64,000 nucleotides of DNA, from assembly GCF_900635455.1 (NCBI RefSeq), contig NZ_LR134116.1, positions 2,976,001-3,040,000 of the forward strand. Reading direction: 5' to 3'. A model generated the notes under the pieces. It was not told where the DNA came from. It did not search any database and saw only the letters and a program-made list of their open reading frames with translations. Below, piece by piece: positions 52,102 through 62,238 of this stretch (position 1 is the first letter of the stretch; the number at the start of each line of letters is the position of its first letter). This DNA comes from Yersinia intermedia. GTDB taxonomy: Bacteria > Pseudomonadota > Gammaproteobacteria > Enterobacterales > Enterobacteriaceae. The position numbers were made by a program, and so were the translations under genes.

Positions 52102-52764
52102 TTAGTTATTATGACGAACAGCACGCAGGAATTCCTGGCGTGTATTCTGGCTGGATTTAAATAACCCGCCTAATGATGTCGTCGTGGTCGCGCTGGTTGC
52201 ATCACGAATACCACGAGCTTTAACGCAATAATGCACCGCATCAATAGAAACTGCGACATTATTGGTGCCTAACAACGTCTGTAGTGCTAACAGGATTTGC
52301 TGTGTCAGTCGCTCTTGTACTTGCGGGCGCTGAGCAAAGAACTGCACGATACGGTTAATTTTAGATAAACCAATCACACTGTCTTTGGGAATATAAGCGA
52401 CGGTGGCTTTACCATCGATAGTGACAAAATGATGTTCGCAGGTACTGGTCAGAGTGATATCTCGTACCGTGACCATTTCATCGACTTTCATTTTATTCTG
52501 AATCAGGGTTATTTTGGGGAAATTTTCGTAATCCAGTCCAGAGAAAATCTCATCAACATACATTTTGGCAATACGCCTTGGCGTATCCGCCAGACTATCG
52601 TCAGATAAATCAAGATTCAGCAACTGCATGACTTCGGTCATATGCGCTTGAATCTTAGTTTTACGCGTTTGGGCATCTAACTCTTGTTTGCGCAGCGGGG
52701 TTTCAAGACCACGGGCTAGCAATGCCTCATGAACCAACTCAGCTTCTTTACTTAGCGATGACAT
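52102..52764 (-). CDS. folE: GTP cyclohydrolase I
   Basis: Converts GTP to 7,8-dihydroneopterin triphosphate, the first step of folate synthesis. The 220-residue protein shows the zinc and catalytic residues in [15 protein letters not shown] and the closing [14 protein letters not shown]. The open frame begins earlier at 52818, but ATG 52764 (MSSLSKEA) gives the E. coli-like start and has GGAG seven bases before it. It is followed by yeiB, as in E. coli. Confidence 0.96.
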   Translation of the reverse strand: MSSLSKEAELVHEALLARGLETPLRKQELDAQTRKTKIQAHMTEVMQLLNLDLSDDSLADTPRRIAKMYVDEIFSGLDYENFPKITLIQNKMKVDEMVTVRDITLTSTCEHHFVTIDGKATVAYIPKDSVIGLSKINRIVQFFAQRPQVQERLTQQILLALQTLLGTNNVAVSIDAVHYCVKARGIRDATSATTTTSLGGLFKSSQNTRQEFLRAVRHNN

Positions 52765-52942
52765 TCTTTTCTCCAGCAGGCGTACGCCTCCGAACAGCAT
52801 AAACATGATGTAGATCACGTTCGGATTTTGCTCCCCACTTTAGTTGAGAGCAAAATGATTATCCAGTGATTGTTCTTCATATCGAATTGTTATTTACATC
52901 ATGATGAAATAGTTACATTTGGTACATTCACTGTAGCGTAAA

Positions 52943-54094
52943 TCAACCAGTAACCACTTCCTGAGCACGACGTGGCGTTTTGATAACCAAACTACCCGCA
53001 ATGAACAGTGCCACCACTGCCACGTACAGCGCTGGCTCTAACCGCTGAGTCAACGTCGTTGAGATAGCGGATAATATTGGGCCAACCAGTTGCCCAAGCG
53101 CATAACCGGTGGTCAGTAAACCGGCCATATAGCGGGTGTGTTGCGGAGCCAGCTCTCGACCATGCTGCAATGAAAGTTGCACTACACTCAGGAAACCACC
53201 ACCGGTCAGTAATGCACCTAATACCAACCCACTGACTCCCGGCACTAGCTCCGCGCACAATACCCCCAATGCCTGCACCCAGAGCGTTAATGCCAAGCGG
53301 GTTTGCGAGCTCAGGCAGTGGCGGGTCAAAATACCGATAGTGATCCCTATCACCGCCGCGCCACCAAATACTGGCCAGACAAACTGGGCAAACAGGCTCT
53401 CTGGGAAGCGCGCTGTCGCCATTTGCGATAAAAATGTTGCGGGCAGAATATAACCGAATCCCGCCAGACTGTAGCTCCACACCAGGCGCTTGAGTGCGGG
53501 CGTTAAGGTCAGAGGAACCGCAGTAATATGCGGGCGATGCAACTCCCCACTACGTGGCAGATTAATGCTGATCATGGCAATAATAACTAACGCCAATACA
53601 CCATAGACCAGCCAGGCTTGAGCGGCCGATAAACCATAGCTATGAATAACCACTGCTAACATACCGCTGATGAATATGCCCGCGCCCGGCCCGGCAAATA
53701 CTGCGGCACTGAGTGCCGGACGACCAAAGTGGGCCAGACGTTCATTGGTCCAGGCGGCGATAAGCACCATCGACCAGCCACTGGCCCAGCCGATGACAAA
53801 ACGTACCATGCCATGCCACCACGCCCCATCAACTATTGCGGATAGCAGCGTAAGCGTTACCACTCCCCACAATCCAAGCCATAAACGGCGCTCCACATGG
53901 CGGCTGGCGCGCATAGCATCAAAAGCGCCAAACAAGTATCCCAGATAATTAAATGCTGCCACCAACCCGGCACCCGTTAGGGTGAACTGATGCTCTGCGA
54001 TCATTAGCGGCACTTGCGGCGTAAAAGCAAAACGGCCAATCCCCATTGCCACGACTAACGCGAGAAAACCACTTAATGCAATTCTCAATGCCAT
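52943..54094 (-). CDS. MFS transporter, YbfB/YjiJ family
   Basis: A 383-residue inner-membrane carrier with about twelve hydrophobic segments. The N-terminal block FLALVVAMGIGRFAFTPQVPLMI (11-33) is the hallmark of the YbfB/YjiJ (MFS_4) group, and YMAGLLTTGYALGQLVGPILSAIS is typical near helix 11. The substrate is unknown. It diverges from a LysR gene with 134 bp between, which suggests LysR control of this exporter. Confidence 0.82.
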   Translation of the reverse strand: MALRIALSGFLALVVAMGIGRFAFTPQVPLMIAEHQFTLTGAGLVAAFNYLGYLFGAFDAMRASRHVERRLWLGLWGVVTLTLLSAIVDGAWWHGMVRFVIGWASGWSMVLIAAWTNERLAHFGRPALSAAVFAGPGAGIFISGMLAVVIHSYGLSAAQAWLVYGVLALVIIAMISINLPRSGELHRPHITAVPLTLTPALKRLVWSYSLAGFGYILPATFLSQMATARFPESLFAQFVWPVFGGAAVIGITIGILTRHCLSSQTRLALTLWVQALGVLCAELVPGVSGLVLGALLTGGGFLSVVQLSLQHGRELAPQHTRYMAGLLTTGYALGQLVGPILSAISTTLTQRLEPALYVAVVALFIAGSLVIKTPRRAQEVVTG

Positions 54095-54228
54095 CTACTC
54101 TACCTATTGCTTGCTGACAGATGACCCTTGCCAGACAGTTAAAAGAAAGTTGCCAATATCATGCCTGAGCATTAGAATCACAAAAAATGAATAATGCTCA
54201 TTAAGTTCATCACAAAAAGAGAACACCT

Positions 54229-55098
54229 ATGGACCTGACCCAGCTACGCATGTTTTGCTGTGTAGCAGAAACCGGTTCCGTTGCCCGGGCAGCGGAGCAG
54301 ATGCACCGCGTCCCTTCAAATTTGACGACCCGTCTGCGCCAACTTGAAGTTGAGCTGGGTGCCGACCTGTTTATCCGTGAAAAACAGCGGCTGCGGCTCT
54401 CCCCTATGGGCCATAACTTCCTCTGCTACGCCAACCGGATTCTGGCGCTAAGCGAAGAGGCAATGCGCATTACGCATGCTGGCGAACCTGCGGGTAACTT
54501 CCCGTTAGGCTCAATGGAAAGCACCGCGGCCACCCGCCTGCCTAACTTGCTGGCGGCCTATCATCAGCGCTACCCCAAGGTCTCCTTATCGCTTATCACC
54601 GGGACGTCTGGTGAAATCATCGAACAAGTACGGGCCGGGACACTGGCGGCAGCGCTCGTTGATGGGCCAGTTCAACATGATGAACTGCACGGGTGCCGCT
54701 CTTTTGACGAACAATTGGTGATCATTTCTTGTCTGGACCACCCCCCGATTATGCAAGCCCGCGATGCGGCGGATGAGACACTGTTTGCCTTTCGCCCCAG
54801 TTGCTCTTACCGCTTGCGCCTGGAGAGTTGGTTCCGTCAGGCCGGTGTTTTACCGGGCCATATTATGGAAATCCAGTCTTACCATGCCATGCTAGCCTGT
54901 GTTGCCAGTGGTGCCGGGCTGGCATTGATACCCCATTCCGTATTGGCGCTACTGCCGGGCCATGAACGGGTACAAGTTCATGCCTTACCGGCTGATATTG
55001 CCGATACCGCAACTTGGCTTATCTGGCGTAAAGATGCCTTTAGCCCAAATGTCCGCACCTTAAAAGAACTGATTATCGAGCAGATTGAAATTCAGTGA
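54229..55098 (+). CDS. LysR-family transcriptional regulator
   Basis: A 289-residue regulator. The winged helix-turn-helix is at residues 1-60 (MDLTQLRMFCCVAETGSVARAA, then HRVPSNLTTRLRQLEVELGADLF). The co-inducer domain is at ~90-285. It diverges from the MFS gene to its left, the common arrangement in which the LysR protein controls its neighbour and itself. The effector is unknown. It is not obviously linked to frmA, 143 bp downstream, which has its own leader. Confidence 0.88.
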   Translation: MDLTQLRMFCCVAETGSVARAAEQMHRVPSNLTTRLRQLEVELGADLFIREKQRLRLSPMGHNFLCYANRILALSEEAMRITHAGEPAGNFPLGSMESTAATRLPNLLAAYHQRYPKVSLSLITGTSGEIIEQVRAGTLAAALVDGPVQHDELHGCRSFDEQLVIISCLDHPPIMQARDAADETLFAFRPSCSYRLRLESWFRQAGVLPGHIMEIQSYHAMLACVASGAGLALIPHSVLALLPGHERVQVHALPADIADTATWLIWRKDAFSPNVRTLKELIIEQIEIQ

Positions 55099-55208
55099 CT
55101 TATCTGACGGCTTGCCGCTTATCGGCCATAATTTATACAAGCCATATTGACTTACGCCCAGACAGTTACATGCAACATATTAGATACATAAACAATTCAT
55201 TTATATAA

Positions 55209-56396
<1,188 letters not shown>

Positions 56397-56416
56397 GGCA
56401 AGGAGGCAGGCAACGC

Positions 56417-57259
56417 ATGAATACGTCACTTGAACTTCTCGAAGAGCACCGGATGTTTGGCGGGTGGCAGCAACGCTATCGCCACACCGCCAGCAGCCTG
56501 AATTGCAATATGACCTTCAGCATCTATCTGCCCCCCTTACGGGATGACAACCCGCCACCGGTGCTTTACTGGCTGTCGGGTCTGACCTGTAATGATGAAA
56601 ACTTTACATTGAAAGCTGCTGCGCAGCGGGTGGCCGCTGAGTTGGGTCTGGTACTTGTTATGCCAGATACCAGCCCACGTGGCGATGATGTGCCGAATGA
56701 CGAAGGTTATGATTTAGGGCAAGGCGCGGGGTTCTATCTCAACGCAACACAAGCGCCTTGGTCTAAACATTTTCAGATGTATGATTATATCAGCCAAGAG
56801 TTACCGGCGCTGATCGCCCAGCATTTCAGAGTGAGTGACCGTCAGTCTATTTGTGGCCATTCAATGGGGGGCCACGGGGCATTGATGCTAGCACTGCGTA
56901 ACCCGCAGCAATACCAATCAGCCTCGGCCTTTGCGCCGATAGTCAATCCGTGTCAGGTGCCTTGGGGCCGCAAAGCCTTTACTGCGTACTTGGGTACCGA
57001 TGAGAGTCAGTGGTTGCAATATGATAGTTGCCACTTACTTACACATGCCCACACCCAACTGCCGATGCTGGTAGATCAAGGTGATAGTGATCAGTTTCTG
57101 GCAGACCAGCTACAACCGGCAAAATTAGCTGAATTGGCACGGCAACGCGATTGGCCACTGACACTTCGTATTCAGCCGGGTTATGACCATAGCTATTTCA
57201 CCATAGCCACATTTATTGAAGATCACTTACGCTTCCATGCAGAATTCTTACATCCGTAA
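56417..57259 (+). CDS. fghA: S-formylglutathione hydrolase
   Basis: Hydrolyses S-formylglutathione to formate and glutathione, completing formaldehyde detoxification. The 280-residue esterase-D-type serine hydrolase has the nucleophile elbow [10 protein letters not shown] (Ser149), acid Asp225 in DQGDSDQF and His258 in GYDHSYF. It follows frmA by 20 bp with GGAGG before ATG. The location after folE also matches E. coli yeiG, so yeiG or frmB would be acceptable names. The formate made here is the substrate of the formate hydrogenlyase encoded at 25.8-45.4 kb. Confidence 0.94.
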   Translation: MNTSLELLEEHRMFGGWQQRYRHTASSLNCNMTFSIYLPPLRDDNPPPVLYWLSGLTCNDENFTLKAAAQRVAAELGLVLVMPDTSPRGDDVPNDEGYDLGQGAGFYLNATQAPWSKHFQMYDYISQELPALIAQHFRVSDRQSICGHSMGGHGALMLALRNPQQYQSASAFAPIVNPCQVPWGRKAFTAYLGTDESQWLQYDSCHLLTHAHTQLPMLVDQGDSDQFLADQLQPAKLAELARQRDWPLTLRIQPGYDHSYFTIATFIEDHLRFHAEFLHP

Positions 57260-57297
57260 TCGATGTAATTAACGTGATTATCAATCATAACTATTTT

Positions 57298-57322
57298 AAG
57301 CCCTACGGGGCTTTTTTTTTAT
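57298..57322 (+). terminator. Rho-independent terminator after fghA
   Basis: AAGCCC-TAC-GGGGCTT followed by nine or so T, 40 bp after the hydrolase stop. It separates the housekeeping genes from the dar operon. Confidence 0.9.
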
Positions 57323-57439
57323 TTTAACGTAGAAATGCACAGTTGTTCCCGTTACAGCCATACCTAACTAACAATCAAAAAATTAAAATAATATGATAGT
57401 CAATCACATTCAATACAAAAATATCTATAAATAAAAATA

Positions 57440-57468
57440 TTGATAAATTCCAAAAATAGAATTACAAA
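57440..57468 (+). promoter_or_regulatory. Candidate sigma-70 promoter of darA
   Basis: TTGATA (57440-57445), a 17-bp spacer and TACAAA (57463-57468) would start transcription near 57475, about 59 bases before the precursor ATG. The region is very AT-rich, so other -10-like sequences exist and this choice is tentative. Confidence 0.35.
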
Positions 57469-57533
57469 TAAATAGCCAGAATCCTTCTGGCACTTAATTA
57501 CATTCAAAGATAATTATTTAAATGGGGTGCTAT

Positions 57534-57737
57534 ATGAATATTTCAAAGCAATCAGATGATAAAGGAACAAAACACAGCCACTTAATGGCACTAAAAGGTA
57601 AGTTACAATCATTAGAAGAATCATTTAAGAATAATGCATTTTATATAAATGACAATGAAATAGAAAAAATAAAAAACAATACCCTGCGAAGCAAAATAAC
57701 AGCATGGAACTGGTCAAGAAGTTTTGCTGAAGAATAG
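57534..57737 (+). CDS. darA: Darobactin precursor peptide DarA
   Basis: A 67-residue ribosomal precursor (71 residues if read from the in-frame ATG at 57522). The C-terminus ITAWNWSRSFAEE contains the heptapeptide WNWSRSF (residues 58-64, positions 57705-57725), preceded by a hydrophilic helical leader of 57 residues and followed by AEE. Darobactin A from Photorhabdus comes from a precursor ending ITAWNWSKSFQEI, so core and flanks agree except for Lys5 to Arg. In darobactins, Trp1-Trp3 and Trp3-residue 5 are crosslinked by the radical SAM enzyme. I prefer ATG 57534 because GGGGTG stands five bases before it. It is first of the darABCDE operon, and a strong hairpin follows. Confidence 0.93.
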   Translation: MNISKQSDDKGTKHSHLMALKGKLQSLEESFKNNAFYINDNEIEKIKNNTLRSKITAWNWSRSFAEE

Positions 57738-57762
57738 AAAAATGAACCATTCAGAAATTATT

Positions 57763-57793
57763 GGTTAGGCCATGAATTATTAATGGCCTAACC
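57763..57793 (+). promoter_or_regulatory. Stem-loop between darA and darB
   Basis: GGTTAGGCCAT / ATGGCCTAACC is a perfect 11-bp stem with a 9-nt loop, 25 bp after the darA stop. No long T-run follows (TTGTTCC), so partial termination or protection of the darA message is more likely than full termination. Either would yield more precursor than transporter. Confidence 0.7.
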
Positions 57794-57880
57794 TTGTTCC
57801 ACATAGCAGTAACAGTGAAAGCAATTCAACACACTTACGTGTTTGAAATCATGGGTATAAATAAAGTGAGATATTCTTGT

Positions 57881-60292
57881 ATGTTTACAAGTGAATTCAT
57901 TAATGATGTTAAGCTTAGCCCGATGGCAAGTATATTAGCGATAATAATAACGGCTTTAGGTATGCTCTCATCATTTTTAGTATTACTGCTTTATTTAACG
58001 GATAGAAGTATTGAAAGTTACCACAATGACCACACACAGATATATCGCATAGAAACTCAGTTTAACTTACCAAACGGTGACGATGTAAAATCAGCACAGG
58101 TACCATTCCCATTGATCCCAGCATTGCAGAATGCAAAGAACATAAAAGAGGTTATCTATGCACTACGTCTATTTACAGATTTACAAGTGAATGACCAAAC
58201 TCACCGCAAAGTAGAGATTTATGCCGTTAGTCCGAATTTCTTCAATGTCATTAATCCCTATAAACTGAGTAATGATCAACCTAATCTATATGAACCAAAT
58301 ATTTCTCAATACCGCCCCCATCTGACCCAGAATGAAATTATTATTACGCCAGAATTTAATCGTCAATATCTTCATCTGGATAATCCGGTCGGGCACGTTA
58401 TCACCTTAGGGAACAAAGGCCAATTCGTCATTAAAGATATGGTTAGTTTGCATAAGGATAGCCGTTTTAAAACCAACGCCGTGATTGCATTTTCTCCCGA
58501 ACTCATAGATGGCTATCATGATAAAAGGCATGATTGGTACGATATGCACGCCTATGCCTTCATTACAATGGACGCAGGAGGAAAGCCCAATTCTGAACAA
58601 TTGAATACACTCGTTACCCGTTACGCTCCCCAACTCCCTGGAGCACCATTTAGCCCCGAAGAGTTCATTCAATTGTCTGCACGTAATATTACCGATATCC
58701 ATTACGATAATGGGTTACCTGATGAGATCAGCACAGTTATTGCAAAATCCTATTTATACAGCTTATATGCAGCCGGTATTTTTATATTTATAACAACCAC
58801 CATGAACTTTTTTAATGTTAACAATGTAATAAATACCAATAAAAAAAATAGTTTCCAGATAAAGAAATCGCTCGGAGCCTCACGTTATCAACTATTGACT
58901 GAATCTCTTTCCATCGCACTGCTTCAAGCCTTTTTTGTACTCCTGTTCGCAATCCTCTTTCTGATTGTTTTAATACAGCTATCTATAGGCGTTAAAGAGT
59001 TAATTCTCATTCAAGAAACTAAAACATTACTAGCCTCCTTCTTTTTTACATTGATTTCAATTTATACAGCAATTCTCATTTCTCATATAACATATCTATA
59101 TGTTACCGTTTTCCCCAATCAATCTGGCCATTATAATATTTATAATCAACAGCCAATATCACGCTACGTCCATCAAGGAGCACTGTGCATACAAATAACA
59201 ATCGCAGGCATAATAGTATACTTATGGGCAGGAATATTGACGCAGAATAATTTTATGCAGCATCATAATTTTGGTTATGAAAAAGACAATATAGTGACAT
59301 TTACTTTAAGTGATGAGTTAATCTCTCAAGCAGCAATAAATAGTTTACAAAATGAATTGAAGAATACTGTAAATATAGAGTCTATTGCACTTAGTAGCTG
59401 GCAACCCTTTGACATGTCGAGGACAAACACTTCAATATTTCATCTTAATCAGCAAGAGAAAGACAAGTTAGTAACAGTAAATACACTTAATGCCAATAAA
59501 CACTTCCTTGATACCTGGGGAGTTAAGGTATTAGCAGGGTATGATAATGTACTAATACCGAGTGATGATGATAATGTTGTCCATGCGGTAGCGACTCAAT
59601 CCTTTATGACTTTAATGGGGCAACATTCCTATGATGAAACATTGAATAGCATATTTTACATTAATGATAATGACTCTGAGCATAAAATAAGAATTCTTAG
59701 AATAATAAATGATTTTTATCTTGCAGATGTCAATAAAAGCACCACACCGCTATTGATATTTATTGAAAACAAGCCCCAACGATATGGCGCATTAAAATTG
59801 CAATATATACAGGATATTGGGGAAGTAAAAAAAACACTTGAGCGATATCGGGTTAACCCCACGCAAATACAAACAGTGGAACATTTACATCAAGCATATT
59901 TCAATACGAATAGACTTATGCAAAAAACAGCCAATTTTGTTGCCATACTTTCACTTTCGTTAATATTAATAAGCACCGTAATCATCAGTATATCCGAAAC
60001 CAAACGAATCAGTAAGACATTAAGAATAATGGAGTCTATTGGTGGTTCTATTTATACCCATATCGTTTTCTTTATACAGCAAAATATCGCCCCCATTATT
60101 TTTGCTGCTATAATAGCATTCTCGATGGGTTTCTTTTTATTGCATCGATGGTTGGTTCAATACCATGCTGTGGATAATCTTTCATACGTCAATGCCACTG
60201 CTACACTTTTTATTTTCATAATTAGCATAGTTGTCATTATGACTATTACGCTGATCTTTAATAAAGACAACATAAATACCCAAAAGAAATAA
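57881..60292 (+). CDS. darB: Darobactin ABC exporter permease DarB (FtsX/MacB type)
   Basis: An ~803-residue inner-membrane permease of the duplicated FtsX/MacB fold. A first membrane segment (~16-38) is followed by a large periplasmic domain and then three segments (near 280-300, 340-365 and 380-405). A second hydrophobic segment (ITIAGIIVYLWAGIL, ~450) is followed by another periplasmic domain and three final segments (~690-790). The frame is open from a TTG at 57794. ATG 57851 and ATG 57881 are possible starts; I prefer 57881 because it gives the short cytoplasmic lead of this family. It is AT-rich. Together with DarC and DarD it should pump the peptide to the cell surface, probably with TolC. 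Confidence 0.88.
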   Translation: MFTSEFINDVKLSPMASILAIIITALGMLSSFLVLLLYLTDRSIESYHNDHTQIYRIETQFNLPNGDDVKSAQVPFPLIPALQNAKNIKEVIYALRLFTDLQVNDQTHRKVEIYAVSPNFFNVINPYKLSNDQPNLYEPNISQYRPHLTQNEIIITPEFNRQYLHLDNPVGHVITLGNKGQFVIKDMVSLHKDSRFKTNAVIAFSPELIDGYHDKRHDWYDMHAYAFITMDAGGKPNSEQLNTLVTRYAPQLPGAPFSPEEFIQLSARNITDIHYDNGLPDEISTVIAKSYLYSLYAAGIFIFITTTMNFFNVNNVINTNKKNSFQIKKSLGASRYQLLTESLSIALLQAFFVLLFAILFLIVLIQLSIGVKELILIQETKTLLASFFFTLISIYTAILISHITYLYVTVFPNQSGHYNIYNQQPISRYVHQGALCIQITIAGIIVYLWAGILTQNNFMQHHNFGYEKDNIVTFTLSDELISQAAINSLQNELKNTVNIESIALSSWQPFDMSRTNTSIFHLNQQEKDKLVTVNTLNANKHFLDTWGVKVLAGYDNVLIPSDDDNVVHAVATQSFMTLMGQHSYDETLNSIFYINDNDSEHKIRILRIINDFYLADVNKSTTPLLIFIENKPQRYGALKLQYIQDIGEVKKTLERYRVNPTQIQTVEHLHQAYFNTNRLMQKTANFVAILSLSLILISTVIISISETKRISKTLRIMESIGGSIYTHIVFFIQQNIAPIIFAAIIAFSMGFFLLHRWLVQYHAVDNLSYVNATATLFIFIISIVVIMTITLIFNKDNINTQKK

Positions 60293-60299
60293 TAAACAC

Positions 60300-61562
60300 A
60301 TGGATATAAAAATTGAAAAAAATGCGTATACAAACTTACGCATAAAGTTAATTATTATAGGTGTATCGCTTATACTGATTGCCTGTTGTTTTTACATTTA
60401 CTCTTTATTCACAAGCCAAAATACGTTATTAGTTGCGCGGGAAAACACTATTTTCATTACGGTTAAGCCTGAGGAATTTCAGGACGTATTAATTACACGT
60501 GCCATTACGGTACCGAAGGAAAGCACGATTATATCAAGTGAACGTGGGGGAAAAGTCATTGAAATTGCCAAAAAAGCCTTTGAAGCGGTTAACAAAGGTG
60601 ATGTTATCGTTCGTTTATCCAATTATGATTTCATGTTAGAAACAACCTCCAGAATGGCAGATATCACCGAACAAATAAATAATCTGCGTAATATGAAAAT
60701 GCAATTGGAACAAGATAATCGAGATACCAAACTCAACCTACAAGAAGCTCAACACCAGATCGAGGTTGTTAGCAAAAACCTTATCAGGCATCAAGTCCTC
60801 GATACAAAATCGATGATTGCAAAATCAGAGTTAGAAAACCAAAAAGATATACTGAAAAATTGGAAAACTAAGCGTGAGATATTACTAGAACATAATAACA
60901 AAAACCAAAAGTCACTTCCTAAGCAATTAAATAATATTAATGACTCTATTTTATTACTTGAACGAATGATGGGAATGATTGAAACGGGCATCGATCAATT
61001 AGTAATAACTGCGCCTATTGACGGCTCTTTATCTGTTTTGGACATTGAGTTAGGCCAGCAAATAAAACCTGGTGAAAAAATAGCAGTCGTAGATAATTTC
61101 AATTCATATTATTTCAATGTCTTTTTGAGTGAATATTACTTAGATAAGATAAAACCACAAACTCGTGTTATTGCAAAAATAAATGGCCAAGATATTGGCC
61201 TGCTTATTGAATCGGTCTCCACAGTTATTGATAATGGCAAGTTTAAGGCAAAGCTGACACCGACTCAATTAAACAAATTCCCGCTAAAAAGAGGCCAATC
61301 TATTGAAATAGAAATCTCATTGCAAGATGAAAAAGAGAAGATATTATTAGTACCCAATGAAAGTATTACTTCAGATAAATATGGGGGTAACTACCTCTAT
61401 ATCTACCAACAAAAACATGATCATGCAATTAAAACTAAAGTAGAAATTAAACGCCGCAATGCAGAAAAGACAGAAATAACAGCAGGACTAAATTCAGGTC
61501 AACGTATTATCATCCCTTCATATTCAAACAGTAACGAATATAATATAATTGAGTTTAAATAA
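60300..61562 (+). CDS. darC: Darobactin exporter periplasmic adaptor DarC (HlyD family)
   Basis: A 420-residue membrane-fusion protein. A single membrane anchor (residues ~15-35, LIIIGVSLILIACCFYIYSLF) is followed by a lipoyl half-motif (~80-105), a long alpha-helical hairpin (~110-225, rich in Gln, Asn, Lys and Glu), the second lipoyl half (TAPIDGSLSVLDIELGQQIKPGEKI) and a beta-barrel domain. It would link DarBD in the inner membrane to an outer-membrane channel encoded elsewhere. It starts 7 bp after darB, and its stop lies 1 bp before darD, so the genes are probably translationally coupled. Confidence 0.9.
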   Translation: MDIKIEKNAYTNLRIKLIIIGVSLILIACCFYIYSLFTSQNTLLVARENTIFITVKPEEFQDVLITRAITVPKESTIISSERGGKVIEIAKKAFEAVNKGDVIVRLSNYDFMLETTSRMADITEQINNLRNMKMQLEQDNRDTKLNLQEAQHQIEVVSKNLIRHQVLDTKSMIAKSELENQKDILKNWKTKREILLEHNNKNQKSLPKQLNNINDSILLLERMMGMIETGIDQLVITAPIDGSLSVLDIELGQQIKPGEKIAVVDNFNSYYFNVFLSEYYLDKIKPQTRVIAKINGQDIGLLIESVSTVIDNGKFKAKLTPTQLNKFPLKRGQSIEIEISLQDEKEKILLVPNESITSDKYGGNYLYIYQQKHDHAIKTKVEIKRRNAEKTEITAGLNSGQRIIIPSYSNSNEYNIIEFK

Positions 61563-61563
61563 T

Positions 61564-62223
61564 ATGCTAAACATACAAAATGCAGAAAAGTGTTTCATAA
61601 CAAAAACGATTAAAACCCGGGTATTTCATCACCTGAACCTCGCTGTGGAACAAGGTGAATTCGTATCAATTATGGGTCCATCAGGATCGGGGAAATCGAC
61701 TCTGCTCAACATTATAGGCATGTTTGACTCACTTGATAGTGGCTCACTTACCTTAGCAGGAAAGGATGTCGTATCCCTAAGTTACTCACAACGAATTATA
61801 GTAAGGCGTGAGTTGATAGGTTATATTTTTCAATCATTTAATCTTATTCCACATTTATCAATATTCGATAATATTGAGTTACCACTGAAGTATCGCCATG
61901 TTGCAAAAAAAGAACGTATTGAACGCGTTAATCGGATTTTAAACCTTTTTGCTATCGAGAATCGTAGAGATCATAAACCAATGCAATTATCGGGTGGTCA
62001 GCAACAACGAGTCGCTATTGCCCGTGCCATGGTATCCAATCCAACATTATTGCTAGCTGATGAACCAACCGGTAATTTGGACAGTAAAAACACCCGAAAT
62101 GTACTTGAACAATTAAGCAGAATAAATCAGACCGGAACAACCATAATAATGGTTACACACTCAGATGAAGCCGCCACATATGGTAATAGAATAATAACCA
62201 TGAGAGATGGTAAATTAACTTGA
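61564..62223 (+). CDS. darD: Darobactin exporter ATPase DarD
   Basis: A 219-residue LolD/MacB-type ABC ATPase. Walker A GPSGSGKST (38-46), Q-loop Gln90, signature LSGGQ (142-146), Walker B LLLADE (162-167) and switch His199 are all intact. It powers DarB. The frame can be read from a TTG at 61549 inside darC, but ATG 61564, one base after the darC stop, gives a normal LolD-type N-terminus. It stands 15 bp before darE. Confidence 0.92.
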   Translation: MLNIQNAEKCFITKTIKTRVFHHLNLAVEQGEFVSIMGPSGSGKSTLLNIIGMFDSLDSGSLTLAGKDVVSLSYSQRIIVRRELIGYIFQSFNLIPHLSIFDNIELPLKYRHVAKKERIERVNRILNLFAIENRRDHKPMQLSGGQQQRVAIARAMVSNPTLLLADEPTGNLDSKNTRNVLEQLSRINQTGTTIIMVTHSDEAATYGNRIITMRDGKLT

Positions 62224-62238
62224 AAATAGGAGCGCAAC

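Noticed and set aside
57274..57296. A Fur-box-like sequence GTGATTATCAATCATAAC before the dar operon
   Set aside because: Only about two-thirds of the positions agree with the Fur consensus, and it lies upstream of the fghA terminator, in the 3' end of the previous gene, not at a promoter.
57794..57880. Upstream extension of darB to TTG 57794 or ATG 57851
   Set aside because: The TTG lies directly behind the darA-darB stem, and neither start has a ribosome site. The ATG at 57881 gives the usual short lead before the first membrane segment. This remains uncertain.
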